A DNA stretch of 64,000 nt from Serratia liquefaciens (GTDB lineage Bacteria > Pseudomonadota > Gammaproteobacteria > Enterobacterales > Enterobacteriaceae), in contig JAAXZN010000050.1 in the NCBI GenBank assembly GCA_012719855.1, positions 167,823 to 231,822 of the forward strand, in the 5' to 3' direction. The notes beneath the pieces are model-generated. The model did not search any database. It had not been told where the DNA came from and was given only the letters and a program-made list of their open reading frames with translations. The translations under genes and the position numbers were made by a program. Below are positions 39,918 through 49,800 of the stretch, one piece after another. Each line of letters opens with the position of its first letter. Position 1 is the first letter of the stretch.

Positions 39918-40936
39918 GTCGTCTGGGAGAAATGCCGGATGTGACGTTCGAAGAGGCCTGCTTGCGCTGGCTTGAGGAAAAAGCAGACAAGAAGTCGATT
40001 GACACGGACAAGGTGCTAATCGGCTTCTGGCTGAATTATTTTGAAGGTGTGAAGCTGAAGAATATCACGGAAGCAAAGATTTATTCGACCGTGAGTAAAA
40101 TGACAAACCGTGTGCATCATGAGAACTGGCGCAGAAGCGCGGAGTCTCTAGCTAAACAAGGCAAGGAGGCCCCGGAGTTCAAACACAAACCTGTTGCTGT
40201 TGCTACCAAGGCTGCTTATCTGGCTTTTATGAAGTCCCTTCTAAGAGCCGCGGAGCGAGAATGGAAATGGTTAGACAGAGCACCAATCATCAGGATCCCC
40301 CAGCCTAAAAATAGGCGGATTAGATGGCTGGAACCTCATGAAGCACAACGCCTAATAGACGAGTGCCCAGAGCCATTAAAGTCGGTCGTTAAATTCGCAC
40401 TGGCTACCGGATTGCGGCGTTCGAATATTCTCGACCTGGAATGGTCGCAGATCGACATGCAAAGAAAGGTAACCTGGATACACCCGGAGCAAAGTAAATC
40501 GACCAGGGCAATTGGCGTTGCCCTGAACGATACAGCTTGTAAGGTTTTGCGAGACCAGATTGGTCGCCATAGTAAATGGGTGTTTGTTCACACAGAACCC
40601 AAGACACGTGCTGATGGAACAGTTGCACCGGCAATGAGGAAAATGCGCGTTGATTCGAATACAGCATGGCGGCTGGCGAAAAAACGCGCAGGCATCGAAA
40701 ATTTCCGGTTTCACGACCTGAGACACACATGGGCGAGCTGGTTAATTCAAGCAGGAGTCCCATTATCAATTTTGCAGGAAATGGGCGGTTGGGAATCGAT
40801 AGAAATGGTGCGTAGGTATGCCCACCTTGCGCCAGATCACTTAACTGAACATTCCCGCCAAATTGATGCAATTTTTGCAGAGTGTGTCCCAATTTTGTCC
40901 CACCCTGAAAAATCGGAGGGGACAAATAACAGCTAA
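39773..40936 (+). CDS. Tyrosine-recombinase integrase
   Basis: 387 residues. N-terminal arm-binding part, then the catalytic domain with Arg in [20 protein letters not shown] (H-x-L-R-H) and the final block [11 protein letters not shown] with the nucleophile tyrosine. The stop codon is 15 bp from the 3' end of tRNA-Lys, so the attachment site lies in the tRNA. Inserts and, with the excisionase, removes the prophage. Confidence 0.95.
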   Translation: MSIFRRGETWYASYSQPGGKRIKESLGTTDKRQAQELHDKRKAELWRISRLGEMPDVTFEEACLRWLEEKADKKSIDTDKVLIGFWLNYFEGVKLKNITEAKIYSTVSKMTNRVHHENWRRSAESLAKQGKEAPEFKHKPVAVATKAAYLAFMKSLLRAAEREWKWLDRAPIIRIPQPKNRRIRWLEPHEAQRLIDECPEPLKSVVKFALATGLRRSNILDLEWSQIDMQRKVTWIHPEQSKSTRAIGVALNDTACKVLRDQIGRHSKWVFVHTEPKTRADGTVAPAMRKMRVDSNTAWRLAKKRAGIENFRFHDLRHTWASWLIQAGVPLSILQEMGGWESIEMVRRYAHLAPDHLTEHSRQIDAIFAECVPILSHPEKSEGTNNS

Positions 40937-40951
40937 CCGTATGATTTTTAA

Positions 40952-41027
<76 letters not shown>

Positions 41028-41037
41028 AACGGAGTAA

Positions 41038-41066
41038 ATTATTCTCCTCTGCCCCCTCGATGTCAA
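41038..41066 (-). promoter_or_regulatory. Promoter of tRNA-Lys
   Basis: Minus strand TTGACA, 17 bp, AATAAT, placing the start a few bases before the mature tRNA 5' end at 41027. The rest of the 41,067-41,376 interval must hold the cycA promoter and leader; I could not fix it. Confidence 0.7.
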
Positions 41067-41376
41067 ACGTTTACACTCATTAGTTTTTCTCATGCGATAT
41101 TTTCAAGCTCCTGTTATATCAACAAGATAAGTCAGATCAGGGCTATTAATCTGCTACAGCGAGGAGTAATCTTCCGCCCCCAAGACGTCCGATTTGCCTC
41201 CTCGGTGTAAAGCACAATCGACTTTTATCCCTCGCATAAATGTTGTAAACATGTTGCACAAAGGTGGCATTATTGCACTACCTTACTAAAGCCGGGCCAA
41301 CCGGATAATCGTATAAAAAAGAGCCACTTCAGAGCTCGCTATTTCACTCATGACAGGTAAAACAGGACATCATCAG

Positions 41377-42777
41377 ATGGTAGATCACTCTAAAATAGCC
41401 GCAGACGCTGCCCCCGCGTCAGAAGATCATCTACGGAGAAACCTAACCAACCGACATATTCAACTGATCGCCATCGGTGGCGCCATCGGTACGGGTCTGT
41501 TTATGGGCTCCGGCAAAACCATCAGCCTGGCCGGCCCCTCCATCATCTTCGTGTACATGATCATCGGCTTTATGCTGTTCTTCGTGATGCGCGCGATGGG
41601 CGAGCTGCTGCTCTCCAATCTGGAATACAAATCTTTCAGCGATTTCGCCGCCGATCTGCTCGGCCCCTGGGCCGGTTTCTTTACCGGCTGGACCTACTGG
41701 TTTTGTTGGGTGGTCACAGGTATTGCCGACGTGGTGGCGATCACCGCCTATGCCCAGTTCTGGTTCCCGGGATTGTCGCAATGGATCGCCTCGTTGCTGT
41801 GCGTCTTGCTGTTGCTGGGCCTTAACCTGGCGACGGTGAAGATGTTTGGCGAGATGGAGTTCTGGTTTGCGATGATCAAAATCGTCGCCATTGTCGGGCT
41901 GATCGTCGCCGGGCTGGTCATGATCGCCATGCAGTTCCAGTCGCCTACCGGTACCGTCGCGTCGTTCTCGCATCTGTGGAATGACGGTGGCATGTTCCCG
42001 AAAGGCATCAGTGGTTTCTTCGCCGGTTTCCAGATTGCGGTGTTCGCTTTTGTCGGCATCGAACTGGTCGGTACCACCGCGGCTGAAACCAAAGATCCGG
42101 AAAAAGTGCTGCCGCGCGCCATCAACTCGATTCCGATCCGCATCATCATGTTCTACGTGTTTGCCCTGATCGTGATCATGTCGGTTACGCCATGGAGTTC
42201 AGTGGTCGCCGACAAGAGCCCGTTCGTGGAACTGTTCGTGCTGATTGGCCTGCCGGCGGCCGCCAGCGTGATTAACTTTGTGGTGCTGACCTCTGCCGCC
42301 TCTTCCGCCAACAGCGGCGTGTTTTCCACCAGCCGTATGCTGTTCGGTCTGGCGCAGGAAGGCGATGCGCCCAAATCGTTCGCCAACCTGTCCAAGCGGG
42401 CAGTGCCGGCTAACGGGCTGACCTTCTCCTGTATCTGCCTGCTGGGCGGTGTGGTGCTGATTTACCTGATCCCGAACGTCATGACCGTGTTCACGCTGGT
42501 GACCACCGTCTCGGCGATCCTGTTCATGTTTGTCTGGACCATCATCCTGTGCTCGTACCTGGTTTATCGCAAGCAGCGTCCGGCGCTGCACCAGAAATCG
42601 ATTTACAAGATGCCGGCCGGCAAGTTGATGTGCTGGGTCTGTATGGCGTTCTTCGTGTTTGTGTTGGTGCTGCTGACGCTGCGCGATGACACCCGCCAGG
42701 CGCTGATCGTCACGCCGTTGTGGTTTGTGATCCTGGGCCTGTCTTACGTATTCCTGCGTAAGAAGAAAGCCGCTTAA
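41377..42777 (+). CDS. cycA: D-serine/D-alanine/glycine:proton symporter
   Basis: 466 residues from the ATG at 41377 (AGGA upstream; E. coli CycA starts at the same place, MVD). About twelve membrane segments of the APC superfamily, opening with the conserved block NRHIQLIAIGGAIGTGLFMG. Nearly every block matches E. coli CycA. It imports glycine, D-alanine, D-serine and the drug D-cycloserine. Unlinked in function to the neighbouring rut genes; convergent with rutR. Confidence 0.95.
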   Translation: MVDHSKIAADAAPASEDHLRRNLTNRHIQLIAIGGAIGTGLFMGSGKTISLAGPSIIFVYMIIGFMLFFVMRAMGELLLSNLEYKSFSDFAADLLGPWAGFFTGWTYWFCWVVTGIADVVAITAYAQFWFPGLSQWIASLLCVLLLLGLNLATVKMFGEMEFWFAMIKIVAIVGLIVAGLVMIAMQFQSPTGTVASFSHLWNDGGMFPKGISGFFAGFQIAVFAFVGIELVGTTAAETKDPEKVLPRAINSIPIRIIMFYVFALIVIMSVTPWSSVVADKSPFVELFVLIGLPAAASVINFVVLTSAASSANSGVFSTSRMLFGLAQEGDAPKSFANLSKRAVPANGLTFSCICLLGGVVLIYLIPNVMTVFTLVTTVSAILFMFVWTIILCSYLVYRKQRPALHQKSIYKMPAGKLMCWVCMAFFVFVLVLLTLRDDTRQALIVTPLWFVILGLSYVFLRKKKAA

Positions 42778-42783
42778 CGCCGC

Positions 42784-42812
42784 AGGGGGATAGTTCGCTA
42801 TCCCCCTTAATA
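42784..42812. terminator. Bidirectional terminator between cycA and rutR
   Basis: Perfect 10-bp stem AGGGGGATAG / CTATCCCCCT with a TTCG tetraloop, between the convergent cycA and rutR stops. T-rich flanks are short. Confidence 0.7.
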
Positions 42813-42828
42813 TCCCCTCTCCTGGCGC

Positions 42829-43467
42829 CTAGCGTGGGCGTATCCCGTCGATAATCACCCTCTGCACGTTCTCTACCGTCTGCTGAAAAAACGCCTCATC
42901 TTCTAACGTTTTTCCGGTTACCACCTCTATCTGAACCCAAAAATCGGCGTAGTGCTGGGTGGTCGCCCACAGCATGAAAATCAGGTGATGTGGCTCTATC
43001 GCCGCAATATGACCTTCGGCAATCCAACGCTCAATCATGGCGGACTTCTCGTCCACCAGCGTCTTCAACCCACCCTGCAATTCCTGTTTCAGCAACGGCG
43101 CACCCTGGATCATTTCCAGGCAAAACAGCCGTGAAGCCTGCGGATGATGGCGGGAGACCTCGAGCTTCAGCCGTATATATTCACGAATGGCCTGCAACGG
43201 CTCCTGATCGGCGCGCAGCGCTTTCAGCGGCGCCAGCCAGACATCGAGAATGCCTTTCAGCACCGCCACGTAAAGCTCTTCTTTGGAAGGGAAGTAATAC
43301 AACAGGTTGGTTTTGGAAACGTCGGCGCGTTCCGCCACCTGATCCAGACTGGTGCCGTGAATACCGTACAGCGAGAAGAACTCCAGCGCCGCATCCATGA
43401 TGGTACTGCGTTTTGCAGCTACCGCACGCGAGCGGCGCGTAGGCGGTTTAACGGCTTGTGGCTTCAC
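42829..43467 (-). CDS. rutR: Pyrimidine utilisation regulator RutR (TetR family)
   Basis: 212 residues from a GTG at 43467 with AAGGAG upstream. N-terminal TetR helix-turn-helix (TSLDQVAERADVSKTNLLYYF) and C-terminal domain close to E. coli RutR (PQASRLFCLEMIQGAPLL, FMLWATTQHYADF, ENVQRVIIDGIRPR). RutR binds TTGACCANNTGGTCAA-like sites and is released by uracil. Divergent from rutA, with such a site between them. Confidence 0.95.
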   Translation of the reverse strand: MKPQAVKPPTRRSRAVAAKRSTIMDAALEFFSLYGIHGTSLDQVAERADVSKTNLLYYFPSKEELYVAVLKGILDVWLAPLKALRADQEPLQAIREYIRLKLEVSRHHPQASRLFCLEMIQGAPLLKQELQGGLKTLVDEKSAMIERWIAEGHIAAIEPHHLIFMLWATTQHYADFWVQIEVVTGKTLEDEAFFQQTVENVQRVIIDGIRPR

Positions 43468-43603
43468 TGCGGCTCCTTGGCACAATCTGACTCCGGCCAG
43501 CATAGCAAAGCCATTGGATGAAACCCACGCTTTTACCTACCCCTTCCGGGGGGGCTTTTGCACCTTTAATGAGCAGGTTCGCCTGTTTTTTGTGCAGATA
43601 ATT

Positions 43604-43619
43604 TTGACCAAATGGTCTG
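43604..43619. promoter_or_regulatory. RutR operator
   Basis: TTGACCAAATGGTCTG matches the known RutR consensus TTGACCANNTGGTCAA at 14 of 16 positions; a second, partial copy (TTTGGACCATCC) follows at 43,621. It lies between rutR and rutA. Confidence 0.8.
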
Positions 43620-43692
43620 TTTTGGACCATCCACTCAATAACCAGGCAGTAAATAAACCGTAACAAATTGATAAATAAAAAACTTTAAAACA

Positions 43693-43708
43693 TGGCATCG
43701 GGTTTGCT
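43693..43708 (+). promoter_or_regulatory. Sigma-54 promoter of the rut operon
   Basis: TGGCATCGGGTTTGCT fits the sigma-54 consensus TGGCAC-N5-TTGCW with GG and GC elements in register. In E. coli the rut operon is NtrC/sigma-54 controlled, so nitrogen limitation should act here as well. Confidence 0.75.
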
Positions 43709-43762
43709 TTGGTTCAGGCAAGCAGCCTGTGATTGTCCCCTTCACTGACCCGAGGTATTCAA

Positions 43763-44863
43763 ATGAAAATTGGCGTATTTATTCCGATCGGCAACAACGG
43801 CTGGCTGATTTCCAGCAATGCCCCACAGTACAAACCCACGTTTGAACTCAATAAAACCATCGTGCAGAAAGCCGAGCACTACAACTTTGATTTTGCCCTG
43901 TCGATGATCAAACTGCGCGGCTTCGGCGGCAAAACCGAATTCTGGGACCACAACCTGGAGTCTTTCACCCTGATGGCCGGGCTGGCTGCCGTGACCTCAC
44001 GCATCAAGATCTACGCCACCGCCGCCACCCTGACCATGCCGCCGGCCATCGTAGCGCGTATGGCTTCCACCATTGATTCTATTTCCGGCGGGCGCTTTGG
44101 CCTGAACGTGGTGACCGGCTGGCAGAAACCGGAATACGAACAGATGGGCATGTGGCCGGGTGACGAGTACTTTGGTCGTCGCTACGACTATCTGGCGGAA
44201 TACGTCAGGGTACTGCGCGATCTGTGGGGTACCGGCGCGTCCGATTTCAAAGGCGAATTTTTCCAGATGGATGACTGTCGCGTCAGCCCGCAACCCCAAG
44301 CGGACATCAAGGTGATTTGCGCCGGCCAAAGCGATGCGGGCATGGCTTTCTCGGCCAAATACGCCGACTACAACTTCTGCTTCGGCAAAGGCGTCAACAC
44401 CCCCACCGCTTTCGCGCCGACCGCCGCCCGGTTGAAAACTGCCGCCGACGCCGAAGATCGCAGCGTGGCCTGCTATGTGCTGTTTATGATCATTGCGGAT
44501 GAAACCGACGAGGCTGCCCACGCCAAATGGGAAAGCTATAAAGCCGGGGCAGATACCGAAGCCCTGGCCTGGCTCACCGAGCAGAGCGGCAAAGACACAA
44601 AATCCGGTGCCGATACCAATGTGCGCCAAATGGCCGACCCCACTTCCGCCGTCAACATCAACATGGGCACGCTGGTCGGCTCCTACGCCCAGGTGGCGCG
44701 CATGATGGATGAAATCGCCACCGTGCCCGGCACCGAAGGCGTGCTGCTGACCTTCGATGACTTCGTGCAAGGCATAGAAGACTTCGGCGAACGCATTCAA
44801 CCCCTGATGAAAAGCCGGGCTGACGTTTGCCCGCAAACCGCAGCAAGCCGTGAGGTGGCATGA
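43763..44863 (+). CDS. rutA: Pyrimidine monooxygenase RutA
   Basis: 366 residues, luciferase-like flavin monooxygenase. Opens [17 protein letters not shown] and contains [17 protein letters not shown] and [13 protein letters not shown], as in E. coli RutA. It opens the uracil ring with FMNH2 from RutF, giving a ureidoacrylate (peracid) product. First gene of the operon; GAGG upstream of the ATG. Confidence 0.96.
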   Translation: MKIGVFIPIGNNGWLISSNAPQYKPTFELNKTIVQKAEHYNFDFALSMIKLRGFGGKTEFWDHNLESFTLMAGLAAVTSRIKIYATAATLTMPPAIVARMASTIDSISGGRFGLNVVTGWQKPEYEQMGMWPGDEYFGRRYDYLAEYVRVLRDLWGTGASDFKGEFFQMDDCRVSPQPQADIKVICAGQSDAGMAFSAKYADYNFCFGKGVNTPTAFAPTAARLKTAADAEDRSVACYVLFMIIADETDEAAHAKWESYKAGADTEALAWLTEQSGKDTKSGADTNVRQMADPTSAVNINMGTLVGSYAQVARMMDEIATVPGTEGVLLTFDDFVQGIEDFGERIQPLMKSRADVCPQTAASREVA

Positions 44864-45609
44864 TGAAAATTGTTGAAACACAAGCTGTGGTACGCCGCCA
44901 GTCACCGCAAGGCGCAACGACGGTCACCCTGCCCGCCCGGCCGGAGGCCATCGCCTTTGCTCCGCAGGAAACCGCGTTAATCGTGGTCGATATGCAAAAT
45001 GCCTACGCCTCGCAGGGAGGATATTTGGATCTGGCCGGGTTCGACGTTTCGACCACCGCGCCGGTGATCGCCAACATCAAGCGCGCCATCACTGCCGCGC
45101 GCGCCGCGGGCATTAAGGTGATCTTTTTCCAAAACGGCTGGGACAACCAGTACGTCGAAGCCGGCGGTGAAGGTTCACCTAACTGGCACAAGTCCAACGC
45201 GCTGAAAACCATGCGCCAGCGCCCGGAACTGATGGGCAAGCTGCTGGCCAAAGGCGATTGGGACTACGACCTGGTGGATGAACTGCAACCACAACCGGGC
45301 GATATCCTGCTGCCGAAACCGCGCTACAGCGGCTTTTTCAACACCCAGCTCGACAGCCTGCTGCGCTCTTACGGCATTCACCATTTGGTGTTTACCGGTA
45401 TCGCCACCAACGTCTGCGTCGAGTCCACGCTGCGCGACGGCTTTTTCCTCGAGTATTTCGGCGTTGTGCTGGCCGACGCCACCCACCAGGCCGGCCCGGC
45501 GTTCGCCCAGCAGGCGGCGCTGTATAACATCGAAACCTTTTTCGGCTGGGTGTCGGACGTCGACAGTTTCTGTGACGTTCTCGCTGCCCCGCTTAGCCAG
45601 ACGGCATGA
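44860..45609 (+). CDS. rutB: Ureidoacrylate amidohydrolase RutB
   Basis: 249 residues, isochorismatase-like fold with the catalytic Asp ([10 protein letters not shown]), Lys and Cys ([15 protein letters not shown]). Hydrolyses ureidoacrylate to aminoacrylate, ammonia and carbon dioxide. The start overlaps the rutA stop (ATGATG). Confidence 0.95.
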   Translation: MMKIVETQAVVRRQSPQGATTVTLPARPEAIAFAPQETALIVVDMQNAYASQGGYLDLAGFDVSTTAPVIANIKRAITAARAAGIKVIFFQNGWDNQYVEAGGEGSPNWHKSNALKTMRQRPELMGKLLAKGDWDYDLVDELQPQPGDILLPKPRYSGFFNTQLDSLLRSYGIHHLVFTGIATNVCVESTLRDGFFLEYFGVVLADATHQAGPAFAQQAALYNIETFFGWVSDVDSFCDVLAAPLSQTA

Positions 45610-45655
45610 ATTTTGCCTGTTTAACCCCAAAAGAACCTTCACCAGGAGCGCGACT

Positions 45656-46042
45656 ATGCCAAAAACAGTGATCACTCCGCCGGGCACCGGTAAACCGCTG
45701 GCTCCCTTTGTTCCGGGCATCCTGGCCGACGGCGTGGTGTACGTCTCGGGTACGCTGGCCTTCGATAAAGACAATAACGTCGTTCACGTGGGTGATGCCG
45801 CGGCACAAACACGCCACGTGCTGGAGACCATCAAAAGCGTGATCGAAACCGCCGGTGGCAGCATGGACGACGTGACCTTTAACTCGATCTTCCTTACCGA
45901 CTGGCAAAACTATGCCGCTATCAATCAGGTGTATGCCGAGTATTTCCCCGGCGATAAACCGGCCCGCTACTGCATTCAGTGCGGGCTGGTGAAGCCGGAC
46001 GCACTGATTGAAATCGCCTCCGTGGCCCATATCGGCCGCTGA
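45656..46042 (+). CDS. rutC: Aminoacrylate deaminase RutC (RidA family)
   Basis: 128 residues from the ATG at 45656 with AGGAG upstream. YjgF/RidA fold: [32 protein letters not shown] with the substrate-binding Arg. Removes aminoacrylate by hydrolysis to malonic semialdehyde. Confidence 0.94.
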   Translation: MPKTVITPPGTGKPLAPFVPGILADGVVYVSGTLAFDKDNNVVHVGDAAAQTRHVLETIKSVIETAGGSMDDVTFNSIFLTDWQNYAAINQVYAEYFPGDKPARYCIQCGLVKPDALIEIASVAHIGR

Positions 46043-46059
46043 GCCATTGAGGATCGAGC

Positions 46060-46863
46060 ATGTACTTTGAGATTTTGGGAAAAGATACGCCACTGGCGCC
46101 GACGCTGGTGCTGTCCGCAGGCCTCGGCGGCTCGGGTAGCTTCTGGCAACCGCAGATTGACGCGCTAACCCGGCATTTCCGGGTAGTAATTTACGATCAC
46201 TATGGCACCGGCCGCAGCAAAGGCGTGGTACCGGACGGCTATAGCATGGCCGATATGGCGGATGAGGTAGCGCAGCTACTACACTCGCTCAGTATCGAAC
46301 GCTGTTATTTCGTCGGCCACGCGCTGGGCGGCATGATTGGCCTGCAACTGGCACTGACCCAGCCGCAGCTGGTTGAAAAACTGGTGGTGGTCAACGGCTG
46401 GCCGGCGCTGGACAGCCAGACCCGGCGCTGCTTCCATGTCCGACAGGACCTGCTGCTCAACAGCGGCGTTGAAGCTTATGTGCGCGCTCAACCTTTATTT
46501 CTGTTCCCCGCTGATTGGCTGTCGCAGCACGAAGCCTGGCTGGATGAAGAATTACGGCATCAGACCGCGCATTTTCAGGGCACAGAAAACCTGTTACGCC
46601 GCCTGAATGCGTTGATCAACACCGATTTTCGCTCTCACCTGGCGGACATCACCACGCCAACCCTGGCGCTGTGCTCTCGTGACGATCTGCTGGTGCCCTA
46701 TCACTGCTCGCATCAGTTGGCGGAAAGCCTGCCCAATGGCGAGCTGGCGCAGATGACCTACGGCGGCCACGCAATGAGCGTGACCGACAGCGAGAGTTTT
46801 AACCGCATTCTGCTGAGCTGGCTGCTGCAAGCGCCGAACGCCAACAGCCACTTAGCCCCCTGA
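46060..46863 (+). CDS. rutD: RutD, alpha/beta hydrolase of pyrimidine degradation
   Basis: 267 residues. Alpha/beta hydrolase fold; at the nucleophile elbow the sequence is GHALGG, with alanine in place of serine as in E. coli RutD, and the late His is in YGGHAMS. Thought to help aminoacrylate/carbamate turnover. Follows rutC by 17 bp. Confidence 0.93.
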   Translation: MYFEILGKDTPLAPTLVLSAGLGGSGSFWQPQIDALTRHFRVVIYDHYGTGRSKGVVPDGYSMADMADEVAQLLHSLSIERCYFVGHALGGMIGLQLALTQPQLVEKLVVVNGWPALDSQTRRCFHVRQDLLLNSGVEAYVRAQPLFLFPADWLSQHEAWLDEELRHQTAHFQGTENLLRRLNALINTDFRSHLADITTPTLALCSRDDLLVPYHCSHQLAESLPNGELAQMTYGGHAMSVTDSESFNRILLSWLLQAPNANSHLAP

Positions 46864-46877
46864 CCCGGAGACACCTT

Positions 46878-47405
46878 ATGCAAAGCCAAACAGGGTTTGC
46901 CGATGCACCGCTGCAAACGCCATCCGTAACAAAACAGGACTTCCGCGATGCCATGGCACGCCTGGGATCGGCGGTGAATATCATTACCACCGACGGCCCC
47001 GCAGGCCGCGCCGGTTTTACCGCCTCGGCGGTATGCAGCGTCACCGACACGCCCCCCACGTTACTGGTGTGCCTGAACCGCTCTGCGTCGGTGCATTCGG
47101 TGTTCAAGCAAAACCAAACGCTTTGCGTCAATACGCTGGCGGCAGAGCACGAATCGTTGTCGAATCTGTTCGGCGGCAAAACGCCGATGGACATGCGATT
47201 CTCCGCCGCTCGCTGGTCTACGCTGGTGACCGGCGCCCCGATTTTGCACGGCACGCTGGCTTCTTTCGATTGCCAAATCAGCCAGATTGTCAGCGTCGGC
47301 ACTCACGACATTCTGTTCTGTCAGGCGGTGGCATTGGCGCGTAATGACCACAGCCACGGCCTGGCCTATTTCGACCGGCGTTATCACTCGCTGTTGAAAC
47401 AATGA
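46878..47405 (+). CDS. rutF: FMN reductase RutF
   Basis: 175 residues, flavin reductase-like split barrel ([25 protein letters not shown]..., [20 protein letters not shown]). Supplies reduced FMN to RutA. Starts 14 bp after rutD, leaving no room for rutE. Confidence 0.93.
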   Translation: MQSQTGFADAPLQTPSVTKQDFRDAMARLGSAVNIITTDGPAGRAGFTASAVCSVTDTPPTLLVCLNRSASVHSVFKQNQTLCVNTLAAEHESLSNLFGGKTPMDMRFSAARWSTLVTGAPILHGTLASFDCQISQIVSVGTHDILFCQAVALARNDHSHGLAYFDRRYHSLLKQ

Positions 47406-47471
47406 TCGGCGCGTAGCCGCAACGCTCGCATCTGTACCCCTAACCTGCACCTCAATATTTTGGAGATGACG

Positions 47472-48791
47472 ATGGCGAATACCTGGTTTCCCCAATGGCG
47501 CATCAAGCAAGGCAATCTGGACGGTGCGGTTGTTGCGCCCGATGAACGGCTGCCGGTGAGCCAAACGCTGGTGATGGGGTTGCAACATGCGGTGGCGATG
47601 TTTGGCGCTACGGTGTTGATGCCATTGCTGATGGGTTTTGACGCCAATCTGGCCATTCTGATGTCCGGCATCGGCACGCTGCTGTTCTTTCTGGTGGTCG
47701 GCGGCCGGGTGCCGAGCTATCTCGGCTCGAGCGCGGCATTTGTCGGGCTGGTCATCACCCTGACCGGTTACAGCGGCCAGGGCGCCAATCCCAATATTGC
47801 CCTGGCGCTCGGTGGCATCATCGCCTGCGGGCTGGTGTATCTGTTGATCGGTTTTGTGGTGATGAGCGTTGGCACCCGTTGGATAGAGCGCCTGATGCCA
47901 CCGGTAGTGACGGGGGCGGTGGTCATGGCTATCGGCCTCAACCTGGCGCCCATTGCGGTGCGCAGCGTTTCAGCCTCTCATTTTGACAGTTGGATGGCGG
48001 TGATCACGATCTTGTGTATCGGTTCGGTGGCGGTGTTCACCCGCGGGCTGATGCAGCGGTTGCTGATCCTGGTTGGCCTGATAGCCGCCTATTTGATTTA
48101 CGTCGTGGCGGCCAACGGTTTTGGCCTCGGCAGACCGGTAGATTACAGCGCGCTGAGCCAGGCCGCCTGGTTCGGTCTGCCGCAATTCACCGCACCGGTG
48201 TTTAATCTGCACGCCATGCTGCTGATTGCCCCGGTGGCGATCATTTTGGTAGCGGAAAACCTCGGGCATGTGAAAGCGGTGGCGGGCATGACCGGCCGGG
48301 ATCTTGACCCTTATATCGGTCGCGCCTTCGTCGGCGACGGGTTGGCGACAATGCTTTCCGGCTCTGTCGGGGGCACCGGAGTGACGACCTATGCCGAAAA
48401 TATCGGGGTGATGGCGGTCACCAAAATCTACTCCACGCTGGTGTTTGTCGCCGCCGCAGCGGTGGCGATTGTGCTGGGGTTTTCACCCAAGTTCGGTGCG
48501 TTGATCCACACCATTCCCGGTCCGGTGCTGGGCGGTGCTTCGATTGTGGTGTTCGGTTTGATTGCCGTCGCCGGGGCGCGCATCTGGGTGCAGAACAAGG
48601 TGGATCTGGGGGACAACGGCAATCTGATTATGGTGGCGGTAACGCTGGTGCTGGGCGCGGGGGATTTTGCGCTGACCCTCGGCAACTTCACTATGGGCGG
48701 CATTGGCACCGCCACTTTCGGTGCCATTATCCTCAATGCGCTATTGCGCAACCGTAAAATCTTGCCGCTGGCAGACAGCGCTACCCGTTAG
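47472..48791 (+). CDS. rutG: Uracil/pyrimidine permease RutG
   Basis: 439 residues from the ATG at 47472 (GGAG 6 bp upstream). NCS2 (UraA/xanthine) transporter with about 12-14 membrane segments and conserved LIAPVAIILVAENLGHVKAV and GGTGVTTYAENIGVMAVTK substrate-site blocks. Imports uracil for the pathway. Confidence 0.94.
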   Translation: MANTWFPQWRIKQGNLDGAVVAPDERLPVSQTLVMGLQHAVAMFGATVLMPLLMGFDANLAILMSGIGTLLFFLVVGGRVPSYLGSSAAFVGLVITLTGYSGQGANPNIALALGGIIACGLVYLLIGFVVMSVGTRWIERLMPPVVTGAVVMAIGLNLAPIAVRSVSASHFDSWMAVITILCIGSVAVFTRGLMQRLLILVGLIAAYLIYVVAANGFGLGRPVDYSALSQAAWFGLPQFTAPVFNLHAMLLIAPVAIILVAENLGHVKAVAGMTGRDLDPYIGRAFVGDGLATMLSGSVGGTGVTTYAENIGVMAVTKIYSTLVFVAAAAVAIVLGFSPKFGALIHTIPGPVLGGASIVVFGLIAVAGARIWVQNKVDLGDNGNLIMVAVTLVLGAGDFALTLGNFTMGGIGTATFGAIILNALLRNRKILPLADSATR

Positions 48792-48797
48792 CACCGC

Positions 48798-48820
48798 GGC
48801 CCGGCTTGCCGGGCCTTATT
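48798..48820 (+). terminator. Terminator after rutG
   Basis: GGCCCGG / CCGGGCC stem with a 4-nt loop then TTATT, just after the rutG stop and overlapping the end of the convergent EamA gene. Confidence 0.6.
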
Positions 48821-49733
48821 CAGCCAACGCCGCCGCTTTTTCTTTACGTCGAACACGCATTTCGCTGACCAGCACGCCCAATACGATCAGCGCGCAACCC
48901 AATAGCGCTACGCCCGGCAAACGCTCACCTGCAATGCGCCCCACCAGCCCGGCCCACACCGGCTCGCCGGCATAAATGACCGTGGCACGCGTCGGTGAAA
49001 CGCTTCGTTGCGCCCAGTTCATCGTCACTTGAATGATGGCGCTGGCCAGTCCCAGCCCCACCGCGCTGTAGAGCAGGTAATTGCTGTAAGGCGGTACCGA
49101 CTCGCCGGTCGGTACCATCATCAGGAACGCCGCCAGCGAGGCGGTCGCCAATTGCACCACCGTCACCCGCTTAACGTTGACCTTGCCCGCATAGGCGCCA
49201 ATCAAAATGATCTCGGCAGCCATCCCCAGCGTGCCAACCAAGGTCAGGATCTCGCCGATGCTAAGCGCCATATCGGCACTGCTTGGCGCGGCCAATAGCA
49301 TCAGACCGCTGAAGGCCAACAAGACGCCGACCCAGGCCATCACGCCGGGGAAACGCCCGAGCACCAGCCACTGCAATAACGGCACCATCGGCACGTACAT
49401 GGCGGTGATGAACGCCGATTGACTGCTGCTGATGGTTTGCAGGCCCACGGTTTGCAGGCCGTAACCGAACATGATGGCGATACCGATAAACATGCCCGCT
49501 TTCAGCTCATACCAGGTCAACCCGCGTAAGCTGCGCAGGGAGAACAACATCAGCACCAGCGTAGCCGCAGCGAAGCGTAAACCCACGAAGAAGAACGGCC
49601 CGCTGACCTGCATGGCAAGATGCACCGCCAGAAAGGTTCCGCCCCAGATCATGGTGATGAAAATCAACACCGCTTCCTGGCGCTTTATGCTGGGAATGAA
49701 GGTGGAAATAAAGGATTTTTTTACTGCAGACAC
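48816..49733 (-). CDS. EamA/DMT-family transporter
   Basis: 305 residues from a GTG at 49733 with AGGAAGG upstream; the frame is open further but the extra 97 residues overlap the divergent regulator and look unnatural. Ten membrane segments in two EamA repeats (FITMIWGGTFLAVHLAM; second repeat VIYAGEPVWAGLVGRI). Probably exports amino acids or metabolites. Divergent from the XRE-cupin regulator that likely controls it. Confidence 0.85.
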   Translation of the reverse strand: MSAVKKSFISTFIPSIKRQEAVLIFITMIWGGTFLAVHLAMQVSGPFFFVGLRFAAATLVLMLFSLRSLRGLTWYELKAGMFIGIAIMFGYGLQTVGLQTISSSQSAFITAMYVPMVPLLQWLVLGRFPGVMAWVGVLLAFSGLMLLAAPSSADMALSIGEILTLVGTLGMAAEIILIGAYAGKVNVKRVTVVQLATASLAAFLMMVPTGESVPPYSNYLLYSAVGLGLASAIIQVTMNWAQRSVSPTRATVIYAGEPVWAGLVGRIAGERLPGVALLGCALIVLGVLVSEMRVRRKEKAAALAE

Positions 49734-49800
49734 CGGCTTGCCCTTCCTGCTGGGTGCAATATAATGCACAGATCCTGCCAGTATGAGGTAAAGCCCTGGG

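Noticed and set aside
43997..44917. 306-codon minus-strand ORF opposite rutA
   Set aside because: It mirrors the high-GC codon pattern of rutA; no family pattern, no ribosome binding site, and rutA is certain.
45278..46042. 254-codon plus-strand ORF overlapping rutB and rutC
   Set aside because: Out-of-frame shadow; rutC reads in the same frame only from 45656, where its own start and ribosome binding site lie.
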